Positions 47,803-59,261 of a stretch of DNA of 64,000 nt are shown here, piece after piece. Location: positions 7,317,707-7,381,706 of the forward strand of contig NC_089581.1 in assembly GCF_019320115.1 (NCBI RefSeq), written 5' to 3'. The notes under the pieces were generated by a model. The model saw nothing but the letters and a program-made list of their open reading frames with translations, was not told the DNA's origin and made no database searches. The translations under genes were made by a program, and so were the position numbers. How positions within the stretch are numbered: the first letter of the stretch is position 1; each line of letters opens with the position of its first letter. Source of the stretch: Miscanthus floridulus (lineage: Eukaryota > Streptophyta > Magnoliopsida > Poales > Poaceae).

Positions 47803-50800
47803 CTAGCGTTCTGGCTTCAGGTTACGATCAATGTACTGCCTCACAGCGCCTTGGTTTACATGAAAAATAAACCTCATGTCCTTTATCTGAAAGGGGAAAA
47901 AGGTAGCTAAATTAGTACAGCATGAAGGTAATCAATGAAATGCATCAGTGATATCTCAGTCAAATAACAAGGGAATGGACTGTTTTTTTTTCCAAATATA
48001 GCAAACCAGCACAACTGTAGTTACCAAGAATAACAGGCTAACAGCTTTCAAATATTGATTATCTATACTTGTATCACGAGATGATATGAATATGACAGGA
48101 TCACAGGTAAAGTTACAAAAATTGTGCATCGATTAACCACCAAGTTACAGATTCATTCAAAAGTGAAGGTATCAATTACAAACAGTAGAATGGGGAAGTA
48201 TCAGTACCTCGATTAATGCGTCAGAGCTTAAGTTGATGCGTTTGCAGCTTGGTATTTCCTTGCTATTAACAAAGATTGGACATTTTCCAATGTTCTTAAT
48301 ATGAAAAGAGCCAGATTCATCCATCTTGATAACCGCCTGATTGTCAGAATACGTGGGTTAAATATAATGATACAAAAAAATGCCCCACAACAGAAAATAA
48401 ACAGACTTAGCAAAACAAGGAATTCTATATCGTCTTGTAGGGCAATGTGCATACTAAAGGGGAATCACCAACTGGGAGCCACAGTGCAAAACGGGAGAAC
48501 TGCCACTTAATTGCTTTTAAAAATGGTTCAGAACGACATTACCAACAGTAGTATATTGCAAAAGTTATTAAGTGGCAATATGAGCATTGAATGATACACT
48601 TTCAGCGATTCTAATTTCCGAAACAAACTTGTGGTCTATTTACCCAGCTGGAAATATTTTGTTACATTAGCAACACAAGTACATGATGTTGAACAAAAAG
48701 GAACTTAGACGAATGAAACACAATTCATCGACTGCCACTTGGCCAGTCTTTCCAGAGTCAAGTATTGCCTCCTGGATAAAGTTGACTGCTTTGCTAATTC
48801 AAGCAGACATCACAGCTTGCATGCTAAAATGTGACACACATAGTACCAATATCAATCAAAGCCATCAAGGTGCACAGGCCAACTGTGGCTGCCAATCTGA
48901 TAAAAATCCACCAGAGGTACAGAAATAATATTTTTGCCTTACAATCCACAATTAGGACAATGCAATGGTGGAAATGATGTGCAAATGAAAAACAAGGGAT
49001 AATAAATTTTAACCTCCTACAGCACATCTATGTTTCTTACCTTCTTACAAAAAAAAATAGTCAAGCAATCAAGTCCCCTATTATTAGGCACTAGCCATTT
49101 CCTAAGGAAATGTAATTACGTAAGTGGCATTTCTTAACACACAGTGGACTATTCAAGGAATTACCTGTCGGCGAGATATCTTATTTGCCCTCCCTTCTTT
49201 TCCCAAATCAATGTCAACTTTGACATCTTCTGTCTCTCTTCCAAGAGTAACCTGCTTGAACAAAGAAAAAAATCAGAATATGGTAGCAACATATTACACA
49301 AATATTCACTGCATACTCCATACATGTACAGAAACAAGATGGTTGAATATTCCAGTTCCTAATTAGGATATGTCTCAGATCAGAACATGAAATCCCAAAA
49401 TGGAAATAAAATGATGACCCTGGGTGCTATATTCAGAAATTGCCAGATACATCTCAAGTTCTAAAAACCAAAGTTGTTTATCTGTATCTCTAAGGGACTG
49501 GGTGTCAATAATCCACTGCAACTATCTGGCACAAGATATAGATATGAAAATTGTGCACTCTTAGTCTTAGTTGTCACCCCTCACTTACATCCTATAACTG
49601 ATCTAGCTGAAAACATAGCTGACCTCAGGATCCTTTATGTAGCATTTCAAGTGCAATCCATAAATAACTGCAAAAGCACCATGCGACATGATAGCTCTGT
49701 TTATATAAGACCGAGCACCTTGCTCCAATCTAATCAATGCCTTCCTGCTTTCCGGGTGATGAAATCTGGTAACTGAAGATTTCAAAAGAAAGAAAATAAG
49801 AATACACTCTGCTTCACTGATCAATGCCAGATCAATATTGTTCGCATTAAAATTTTCATTAAGAGGAAAATGATAACATATATGTAGCATGGTGAGTCCA
49901 TCGTAACTACACCCACTCTTACACTATTATAAGAACAATCCACTATATGAATGTTTACTCCTTAAACCCTCAGCCAACCAATGCCCCATAGATGATGAAT
50001 CTTTCCTTTAATGACTTGAGACTATACAGCACAATACTTCAGCTAACTCTGTGACACCAGTGTTGAAAAAACGTCGTTAAGACGTGCTTAGGCATGCTTA
50101 AGCACTAGGCGGAGACCTAGCGTGTCAGTGTCCCCTAGGCCATAGGTGTCCATTAAACGTGGCATGAACTGTCAGAACCCATGGATTGTGAAGAAAGGAA
50201 GAAAAGAGACGAGATTATATGATGGTAAAATGGTTTGTTGTATTGTGATTCCATCTATGCCTACCTCGTGGTGTCGAAATCGCTCACCCTCTGCTCGATT
50301 TATTGGGATTTTTAACTTTTTGCCATCCTTACGGATGGCACTCCTCCGTTTGCCAGTTTTATGCGCGCTCCTACATAATTGCCATCACAAACAGTGAAAC
50401 TCATACGCTTTTGCCACTTTCGCTGATGTGGCACGCCAGGTGGACATGCCAGCGTGACAGCGAGTCTGGGAGTCCTAACTTGGCATGGGAAATAACCTAT
50501 TTACCCATGGTGCTTCTCTCCCTCTACTATGTGACGTGTGGGTCCCATATGTCAGCTTCATCTTCAACCTCCGGCCATCACCACGCAGCGAAGGGAGGGG
50601 GGAGGGAGCTCGTGTGGAGTCCCGGCCGCAGCCTAGCCTCCTATGCCTCCGCAGCCTGGCCTGGAGTGCGTCTGAGCCTGCGAATCAAGCGAGCTCAAGT
50701 CGGCGAAGGCGTTCAGACCAGGAGCGTGGCCTGCGACTCCAGCACGAGAGGCGACGCGGTGCGCCGTCTCCTTGAACGTGTCGAATCGGCGGAGCTTCTC

Positions 50801-53800
50801 CATGGGGTCGCGTTCTACATTGTAGCGTGCACCCCACCGCTGGTAAAGCCCCCACAGCGACGCCTCGGAGTTGAGGTCGTTGGTGGTGAACTTGACGCCG
50901 GCGGCGGCGGCCGGCTCCAGCAGAGCTAGCAGTGCCATCAACGCCACCACGCCTGCTAGCTTGGCAAGCTGCTGCTTCATCATGGTCGTCTCGGTGGAGC
51001 TAGCGATCGGCCTGCTAGCACTACTACTCTCTGGTTTATTTGGCGATAGATGCTCTGCGAGCTAGCTAGCTACGTACGTACATGTTCGTGTTGTGGAAGA
51101 AGCGATGGATCGAAGTGATAGATATGGGCCAAACGGTGTTGCGGTGCCTCCTTTTATAGACGGGCAGCCAGCCAGCGGTGCGCCGCGCGAGTCGAACCTC
51201 GAAGAAGATGCAGGTGCGCTGCGGCAAGCCAGGGATCGAACGAGCTAGCTGTCTAGCTACTTGTTTGCATTGGCGTCGTTTGGGTAGCCGATCTAACAGC
51301 CGGGGGTTGGGCTAGCTGCTTCGGTCAGTTCGGTGTACGTCGGCCGGGTCTGACACGGCCAACTCACTCCCAGGCCAGCTCGCGCGAGCGTCAAGACGGT
51401 AGTCGCCGCTCATGCATGCCCGGCCGACCTGTTGCGGGCTGCGCGAACCCGCAAGTTATTGGTTGCCGTTGTCTCAAGATAAGATGGGCGGCCGAGATTA
51501 ACATGGATCGAATCGAAGCACCTCGAGCTGGCCGATCGGCGGCATGCAGTTTTCACGAGCTCCTCCCCTCCCCTCGCTGTGTGGTGATGACTGGAGGTTG
51601 AGGATGAAGCTGACATGTGGGGCCCACACGTCAGGTTAGAGAGTAGAGGGAGAGCAACAGCATCGGTAAATAGGTCATTTCCCGTGCTAAGTGAGGGCTT
51701 CCAGGCTCGCTGCCACGCTGGCATGCCCACCTGGCGTGCCACATCAGTGAAAGTGGCAAAAGCGTATGAGTTTCACCGTTTGTGATGACAATTATGTAGG
51801 AGCGCGCATAAAACTGGCAAACAAAGAAGTGCCATCCGTAAGGATGGCAAAAAGTTAAAAATCCCCGATTTATTCCCTTTTGCTCGATTTCTCCAAAGGG
51901 CCATGTGTGCAGCCGAAGTAGGGGTGACATGAAAGGGGGAGAGGACAAGGTGTGCACTGGTGGAGTAGAGATGGGGCGCATGGAGGAGCCGCTAGGGTGA
52001 GTGCAGGAGAAGAGGTGGTGCGCCATGGAGAGGTGGAGAGACAGATGGAGGCGCACAGGTGGAGGAGAGGCCGCGCAGCTGCATGAGAATGAGGATTGTC
52101 TTGGTGGTGGTAGGGCATCATTGGGTGTTATGGTGTTTAGATGGGCTAGTGGGCTTCCTCCCCTAGTGGGCTCAGTGCATTGTTATGGCATTGCCCTTCC
52201 TTTTCTATTTATTTTGCCACATTTATGCAACTATAAATCTCTTGATATGTAGCTAGTGTGTAAACGCTTAATCGCGTTTAATCTACGTTTAGACGTCCTA
52301 GGCACTAATCGGTGGCTTAGCGCCTGCCTAGCACCTAGCGCCTAGCGCCTTTTTGAACATTGTGTGACACTGATGCTAAACTTAAAAACAAAGAATGAGC
52401 TGCATCTATACATGGTATTTGATTAATTTGATATAATGATCAGCAATCAAAATGTGTAATGCATAAACATTTACCTTCAGGATGCATCAAATCAGAGTCT
52501 TGATCCCACGGGATGAGATCCTGGTCAAGAATCTGCATTGAACATGATATGGGACAAGTCAGAAACATCATAGTAAAGAGATCCAGGTAGCTGAGCTAAA
52601 AGATATTTACCAAAGCTTCTAGATCATAGTAGTTTGGAACATCTTTTTCATAGTCAAGGCATTCTTCTGCTTGAGCTGGTGTTCCCTCATTTGCAATAGT
52701 GTTCTGAATACCCAAATCTGTCAGCGCATTTGATGGCATACAGTTCTGTAGAGCAGCCTTGTCACCTAATTCTGGTTGACCATCAAGTGAGTTGTGTTGC
52801 ATCTGATCAGGAGCTTGAACTGAATTTTGCAAAGTCAAACCATGAGAGTTATCAAAGCTCTCGTGTGGTCCTAAACTACAAGGTGATCCTTCACCAAATC
52901 CAGCAGCACTGAAAGAGGGCAAAGCTAGCATGCATGTGTTTGCATCATTTGTGTCAATGTTACCAGTCAAAAGGGCTCCAGTTGTTGAAGCACCTTCTAA
53001 CGGTTTAGCTCCTAGGACACTACCTTCGTCATGAGCCACTGAATCTTCTTTTTGTTCTGAAGTGGATGGGTTCATCTTAATTGTATGTAACGAAGGTTGA
53101 ACATTTGCCATATCTTCACTCTTTATTATTATGGCCAAGTCCTTTGTTTTGGGCTGTTCAGCATTTGATGGAGGGCTGGTTGCAGGGGAGGCTGAATAGA
53201 TAGTATTCTCAGATTTCTGCCCAAAGGTAGAAGTACAGCATTCAAGAGGATACTCTGTTGGTGTAGAAACATCATCATTGCAAGGAATTTCAGGATCTTC
53301 TGTGTTCAATTTGCACTCCACATACAGGCCAGGACAGGGCACTAGTAAGGGAGTAGGAACTAAGATTATACCAGAAGCATCTACATTATTTTTTACATCG
53401 CCAAGATCTATTTGATCACAGGACATATTGGCTTCATCGGGATGCACCAGATTTTGCATGGTTGTTGTTGTTCTAACCCCATGAACAACTTTGAAGGCAG
53501 GATCGTCTAAATCCTCCTGGTTTCCCTCACTTGGAGAATTCAAAAAAATTTCACTATTCAGGATATCAAAGTCTTCACTATTACTGAAAAATGGGAAGTC
53601 CATAAAATCTCCAGCGTGATCTAAACCAGACATCCCACCATCTAAATTTGCTTCGAATGTGAGAGGGTCCCTGTTTTCTGACTTTACATTCTTATCATCA
53701 GCAAGAGTGAGCTTGTCTCTTCGCTGAACCCCACTCCAGATTGCACCACCTGGTGCTTCAGAACCCTCAGGTTGACCAATCACTTGGAGAGGCATAGGTT

Positions 53801-55863
53801 CCTGCACACTTCCACTGAAATGGTTAGGGATCACCAAAGCCTTTGAGTCTACCACTCCATTACCACATTGATTGTTGTCCAACTGCTGAAACTGCATAGA
53901 ATCCTGAAAATCTGCGATACTCTTTAGAGAAACATTGTTCCCTTCACTATTCCCATGATTATTTGCTGCATAGGCATGATGTTCGTATAGTTGGCCTACA
54001 TCTGAGTAGCCATACACAACATTATTGGTGCCACCCCCATCTCTTGACATGCTCTCAGTATGCTTCGTATGAAAAGATTGTCCATTCATTTCAGAATATG
54101 CATGTCCACCATTGTAGCTTGAACCCACTTGCCCATAGCGGCTCACTGAATTCAGCTCTGGTTCAATACTGTTAGGTAGGCCTCCACAGACACAGTCACT
54201 ACCAGTTGCCATACATGAACAGGGGGCAACAAGAAATCCAAGGTCACCACTGTTACATGGATCATTGTGTACTCTCTTTCTCATCGCATAATATAGATTC
54301 TTTACACTGTCTATTTTCCGTTTCTGAAATGAAAAATCCTTTGCTTTTGAGTTGAAAAGTTTATGTGCCTTGGCTGGATCGGAAGTGAAAAGTTCATTCT
54401 CATACTCAGCCATCCGAGAAGCTGCTTGTGTTGAGATCTCTGGGTCATATAGCAATGAATTCCAGCGGTCCTGTATTTCTTGTAGAGTGAATTTACGGGA
54501 AAAACATACAGCTCCTTTGGCTAAGGACTCCAATGAGGCACCAGCCTGCAAGTATCACAAGGAGCAGTTAGGACTTGGCACAAAAAAAGAAAATAATTAG
54601 TAGTGAAGTCATGTAGATCCAAGTTTGGAGCAGCCTTGTACTCTTTGTGGTTTCGTACTATGTTGGCTTCACAAAATCATAAGCCCACTTATTAGGACTA
54701 CTGCTAGATCAATATGCTAACCTAGAGATTAAATAACAAGAGTTGCTCATAATATATTTTGAGGGAAAAATGCTTAGAATAAAATACAGGGATAACGGAA
54801 ATAAGCTATAGTTCATAATAACATGATAGAGTATGTGAATTAGGGAAAGCAACCATTTTGATTAGATTAGGCTGCTGATTCACTCCTACATAAGTACATA
54901 GTGCAGGACATTACCTCAAAACTTAATAAAACTGAGAACACTGGCTGCTACCATCAGTTCAACAATTTTGCAAGTGGCACTCAGTATAGAGAAACAACTT
55001 CACAGCTAAAGTAATTCAATCGAATATTATTGGATTCGCCACAGTTTAGGGTAGCAAGCACCCTCACGAGCCACACCATCCCTAAATTACTAAGAAAACA
55101 GACCTTTTTTTCATTTTTCAAGATTTTGATTCCCTAGCCTACCTAGAAAATTACCAGAATTGCAATTAATCTCAACTGAGAAATGCACAAAGAAATGTAC
55201 GACCCTCATGAGCCACGCCATCTAATTGCTAGGTTTCCAAAAAAGCATACTTTTTTCCCATTTCAATAGTTTGATTCCCTAGCCTGCAGGAGAATTACCA
55301 GAATCGCAATTAATCTCAACTGGGAAATGCACAGAGAAATTTAGGACCTTCACGAGCCATGCCATCCGACTGCTAGGTTTCTAAGAAAACATACTTCTTT
55401 CCCATTTGAATATTTTGATTCCCTAGCCTACCAAGAGAATTACCAGAATCGCAAATCATCTCAACTGATAAATGCAAACAAATTCAGGACCCCAGGGCCA
55501 AATAATTGCAAAGCTGCTAAAACCACCAGGTGAATAACTCCATCATCAGAATATAGTTAAGCAATTTACCAAAGACGGAGGGATTTAAGTTCTTTTCTCT
55601 GCGTATATGAAGAGGATCAATTCTGACTACCCGGTATTCCGGTAAGCACAAATCCCTCGGAATCCGTCACGCTTCAGCGGCAATAGCCCAAGAACAACAT
55701 TGGACCTATCAATTGACGCGTCGAGACGAACAGTAGGAACTCCAAGAAGTCCGGTTGGGGGTACAGGGGGGAAGGCGGGGGTTACCTCGACGGCGTTCTT
55801 GAGGAGGATGTCGTCCTCGACTAGCCAGTTCACCGACGAAGTCGAAGCCGACAGGGCGCCCAT
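47803..55863 (-). CDS. MCRS1-like FHA-domain protein (seven exons)
   Basis: Minus-strand exons: 55863-55786, 54545-52611, 52532-52475, 49772-49624, 49251-49165, 48336-48208 and 47886-47803. All introns are GT-AG; phases fit and give 839 aa ending in TAG. The N-terminus across exons 1-2 (WLVEDDILLKNAVE, FTLQEIQDRWNSLLYDPEIS) matches the microspherule protein N-terminal domain. A long low-complexity middle in exon 2 (to residue ~671) is followed by an FHA domain in exons 4-7: LGRETEDVKVDIDLG, ANKISRRQ (the phosphothreonine-binding SxRH-type loop, here SRRQ), SFHIKNIG. The C-terminus is RFIFHVNQGAVRQYIDRNL. The animal counterpart is a subunit of chromatin complexes such as INO80 and NSL; Arabidopsis EMB1967 is the likely relative. 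Nuclear role inferred. Intron 3 carries nested transposons. Confidence 0.93.
50633..50983 (-). pseudogene. Captured N-terminus of a papain-like cysteine protease
   Basis: ATG at 50983-50981 starts a signal-peptide-like sequence (QLAKLAGVVALMALLALLEP). The beginning of the I29 inhibitor prodomain follows (SLWGLYQRWGARYNVERD, then EKLRRFDTFKETAHRV, and NAFADLS). The ERFNIN-type spacing and NxFAD segment identify a papain-family protease. Homology stops around 50680, and no catalytic Cys, His or Asn domain is present. If expressed, it would yield a secreted prodomain-like peptide, not an enzyme. Small differences from a functional prodomain are possible but were not scored. Confidence 0.82.
51151..51158 (-). 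promoter_or_regulatory. TATA box captured with the protease fragment
   Basis: On the minus strand TATAAAAG lies about 170 bp upstream of the protease ATG, inside the Pack-MULE. Spacing allows a start site near 51120-51130 and a ~140-nt leader. This suggests that the donor promoter was captured together with the first exon. Confidence 0.55.
55060..55490. repeat. Tandem repeat of about 142 bp, three units, in MCRS1 intron 1
   Basis: Units start near 55060, 55201 and 55344. Each contains ACGAGCCA or ATGAGCCA, then CACCATCC or GCCATC, a T-rich stretch, GATTCCCTAGCCT, AATTACCAGAAT and ATCTCAACTG. A partial fourth start is visible near 55490. Units differ by several substitutions, so the array is not new. 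Confidence 0.85.
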
Positions 55864-56708
55864 GCCGGCACTGACACCGCCGCCTTCGCCGCTTCGAGGG
55901 AGGGGGGGTTGGGGGCGTGTGTGGTTTAGGGTTTTGGGAAAGGCGAAAACGCAAGAGGACGAAGAGTTCCCCAGGATGGCGGGGCTCCTCCGAGAAAGGG
56001 CACAGCCGGAAGCCCGGAACCCGGCGTTAGCTTCCGCGCGGGGGGCTTTGCGCAGGAAAACCGGAGAAGGTCGGAAAATCCTGTAGATTGGGTCTTCCGA
56101 AGGAGGATATACTCCCTTCTCCGTTTTGAAGAGAGAATGAAATTCAAACAATTTTAAATAAACTTAATTAAATGTATAATAAAGGCATAACAATACTTAT
56201 GGTGCATAATATTACTACTTAATAAATTAGGTTGCTTAGCTTGGAATTTGACATTCCACTGCTTTCCAAATTTCATATATAAACGTATCTTAAATTCATA
56301 GAGTGGGAGATGAAAATTCGTTCTATAGAACATCATTTTATATTTCTACTTTGCAATTTATAGCACACTGTTCGACTATCTCTCATATGACAGAAATACA
56401 ATATATAAATATCTCTATCGTATAGCCAACAATAATATACAAATATAATTCATATACAACCATATTAGCTTAATTAATACGTGTATAAATTAGGATTATT
56501 AAAATAAAATTCAATTCCAAGATCAAACAGATTTGTTTGGAATGTGAGAAAAAATTATGTTCCTACATTTTTTATTCTAATTCTTATTTATTTAAATTCA
56601 TGCACCGTAAAAATTCTTGCAAGAAGCCCTAAAAGTCGCTTCCTGCCAACACTTTGAGAAACTGGTACAAATCCCTAGACCTACTGTCAGTCAGCGCTGG
56701 CTACACTA
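55864..56708. other. 5' flank of the MCRS1-like gene and AT-rich intergenic DNA
   Basis: 55864-56140 is GC-rich and is the probable 5' UTR and core promoter of the minus-strand gene. From 56150 to 56700 the DNA is strongly AT-rich with no gene visible. An open frame overlapping the first exon on the plus strand is a shadow of GC-rich sequence. Confidence 0.45.
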
Positions 56709-56989
56709 GGGGTGCGTTAGTTGCCCAAACTGTGCACATCCAAAAAGCACTGTGCACTGTAGCGGTACTGGCATTTCGTTTGTATTTGGTAATACTTGTC
56801 CCACCGTTGACTAATTAGGCTTAAAACGTTCATATCGCAAAGTACAACCAAACTGTGTAATTAGTTATTTTTTTTACCTACATTTAATACTCCATGCATG
56901 TGTCCAAAGATTTTATGTGATATGATGTGATGGAGAATCTTGCACTGTGTAAACTTTAGAGGTGCAAAGTTGGTGGAACTAAACAAGGG
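56709..56989. mobile_element. Tourist/Harbinger-like MITE (281 bp)
   Basis: Left end GGGGTGCGTTAGTTGCC and right end GGAACTAAACAAGGG form an imperfect inverted repeat. The 3-bp sequence CTA flanks both sides (56706-56708, 56990-56992). There is no coding sequence. The 3-bp duplication fits PIF/Harbinger derivatives, though the motif is not the usual TTA/TAA. Confidence 0.6.
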
Positions 56990-57523
56990 CTAGCGCGTCA
57001 ACTCATCTTGTACCGATTGAACCATCTCCTACAATTAAAAAACAAAAGTAAGATAATTTTTTTGGTGCGACTTTTTTTTAGTCGCTCCTTCCTACCGGCC
57101 ATACGATATCCCGCGCGATAGAAAAAAGAAACTGACATCCCTACGATTTTCGCCTGCCTTGAAGGAAACAAATCGATCACCTGAGGCCACATGCATAGAA
57201 GAAAACAATAATCATGCATGAAAGAAAATAATTGGCAAAGAAGCAAGACGACTCAATGAAGTTGACCATTAATTTTAGTGTTTCCAGCATGCAGACCTGA
57301 AATAAAAAAGCGGTTGCTCCTTGAGAACATCAGTGGTGCCAAATAAAAGATGTGCAGGTTATACATGATGAGACTGGTTAACCTTCTACAATTTTCTAAA
57401 CGAATATTCCCACCATTCGTATATAGGTCCATTCTCCTGCGTTTCTTCGTGCTTCAATTAACATATAATATAAAAGTATTGTTGTGTTCATCACGACTTC
57501 TAGTTGACTACTCCCATTAGCAT

Positions 57524-57762
57524 ATACTTCCTCTGTCCCAAAATATAAATCGTTATAGGATGTGTGCAGGTCAAACTTTCTCAACTTTGACTAGGTTTGT
57601 AAAAAATACGTGCAACATTTATATCTCCAAATAAGTTTATTATGAAAATATATTCAATGGTCTTATAAATATTAATATTCTTTTATATATAATTGGTCGA
57701 AGTTAAAAAAAATTGACTTCTCGGAAAGCGAGAATGAATTCTATTCTGGGACAGAGGGAGTA
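57524..57762. mobile_element. Stowaway MITE (239 bp)
   Basis: Termini TACTTCCTCTGTCCCAAAAT and, inverted, TACTCCCTCTGTCCCAGAA. They match each other almost perfectly and the grass Stowaway consensus, with TA at the ends. The interior is AT-rich. Confidence 0.85.
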
Positions 57763-58045
57763 TATGAAAACAGTGTTGAAAATATTTTAACAATCAAGTT
57801 CGTCTCTGTCTGATTGGTAAGCTTAGACATCATAATGGCATAAAAAATTCGACTTTCATGGACACCCTCATGGATCAGTGCAAAGCATCCAAATCCTACA
57901 ACATATACAAATGACAACCTTAAAGTTATGATATTTTCAAAGGGTGGACAATAAAGATCATCTTAGACGTTCTGGCATTAGAGTATATACGTGCAGAGAC
58001 ATAGGCATGATGGTGCAAGTGAGCAGCCAGCAGGAGTCGAGAGTT

Positions 58046-59105
58046 AGGGGGTGTTTGATCTCAGGATTAAACTTTGGTCTCTGTCACATTGAATTTTTAG
58101 ATATCAATTATGAGGGCTAAACATGAGCTAATTATAAAACTAATTATATAAGTTATGGCTAATTCGCTTGCCAGCGCCGTGTACAGGATGGTATGGAGAT
58201 GTGGTGGAACTTATTCATGGATTTATTGGCGTACGAAAGAAATGGATATCGAAAATCTCTTCGTGCCGGTATAAAAAATGATCTTAGCCGCATCACGGAA
58301 AGATCTACACAGTAGAGTTTGTGAGCCTGCGACGCCACGCTCTCTGTGACTGTGTAAATTTCACGAACTTAGCATTTTGGATTAAATGTCACTTTAACGT
58401 CGGTCATATACTTTTACAGTATTGTTATCTTATCGTACGATCCGTGTATTTTTAGTACAAAAGTTTAGCTGTCCCGTAGCAACGCATGAGCACGAACCTA
58501 TTTACATATATACTCGAACCTACGTGTACATGATTATATAGAGATGCGGTGGAACTTATTCATAGATTTATTGGCGCATGAAAGAAATGGATATCGTAGA
58601 ATTCTTTTTGTCGATATAAAATATTATCTTAGTCGTACCACGAAAAATTCTATACAGTAGAGTTTGTGAGCCTGCGACGTCGCGCTCTCCGTGATTGTGT
58701 TAATTTCATGAACTTTGCCTTTTGAATTAAATGTCACTTTGACGTCGGTATTTAATTTAACAGTATTGTTATCTTATCGTGCGATCTATGTATTTTTAGT
58801 ATAAAAGATTTAGTTGTCCCATAGCAACGCACAAACACGCTACCTGGTAAAAATAAATGTGAAAAAAATAAGGCTTATTTAGTCCTCTCCAAAAATTTAC
58901 ACCATATCTCATTAAATATTTAATAAATATAGGCTCAAAAAAATAACTAATTATACGACTACGAATCCTTTAAGCCATGATTAATTCATGGTTCGATAAT
59001 AAAATGTAATAGTAACTATATGCTAATAATAAATTAATTAAGCTTAATAAATTCACGGTTCGCTAACACCAAAACATACTTTACGCCCTGAACTAAACAA
59101 GCCCT
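58046..59105. mobile_element. Probable MITE-derived element with an internal tandem duplication, upstream of VPS35
   Basis: Left GGGGTGTTTGATCTCAGG and right CCTGAACTAAACAAGCCCT look like an inverted terminal pair of the GGTGTTTAGTTC type. No clear target duplication was found, so it may instead be two neighbouring elements. The right end lies about 150 bp from the VPS35 start codon, so it may form part of the promoter. Confidence 0.45.
58180..58850. repeat. Tandem duplication of about 345 bp, two diverged units
   Basis: Unit 1 starts GTACAGGATGGTATGGAGAT at 58181 and unit 2 starts near 58526. Both contain GGTGGAACTTATTCAT, AGTAGAGTTTGTGAGCCTGC, AGTATTGTTATCTTATCG and CATAGCAACGCA or CGTAGCAACGCA. 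Divergence of roughly 10-15% by eye suggests an old duplication. No coding sequence was seen. Confidence 0.8.
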
Positions 59106-59261
59106 ACATGAAAATACTCGCGACGAACAGAGCTGAACACAAACACCCGAATCGATCCAAAGCCGAGCCACACCTCGGGGACAGCCCACGAGAGCGAGAT
59201 CCAACCCAAGTCCCAACGCCGCGGGCGAGGCCGACCAGATCCACCTCCTCAGCCGTCTCGG

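Larger units (their letters stand above)
50305..51865. mobile_element. Pack-MULE carrying a cysteine-protease 5' gene fragment (1561 bp)
   Basis: Long terminal inverted repeats of about 330 bp (50305-50640 and 51540-51865) begin GGGATTTTTAACTTTTTGCC. They are flanked by an exact 9-bp duplication CGATTTATT at 50296-50304 and 51866-51874, the Mutator signature. The ~900-bp centre holds host-gene sequence rather than a transposase, which defines a Pack-MULE. It lies inside the hAT-like element above. Confidence 0.9.
50058..52362. mobile_element. hAT-like non-autonomous element in MCRS1 intron 3, with a nested Pack-MULE
   Basis: Termini CAGTGTTGAAA (left) and TTTGAACATTG (right) are an imperfect inverted repeat. 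They are flanked by an exact 8-bp duplication TGTGACAC at 50050-50057 and 52363-52370, as expected for hAT. Without the nested insert the element is about 735 bp and has no transposase. The sub-terminal regions are rich in CTTAGG/CCTAGC-type short motifs (GCACCTAGCGCCTAGCGCC on the right). Confidence 0.82.

Noticed and set aside
50303..50929. 208-aa plus-strand frame in the Pack-MULE
   Set aside because: It runs through the terminal inverted repeat and opposite the protease fragment. The coding character is on the minus strand.
55700..56086. 128-aa plus-strand frame over the MCRS1 first exon
   Set aside because: It is a shadow of the GC-rich first exon and leader of the minus-strand gene; no similarity was recognised.
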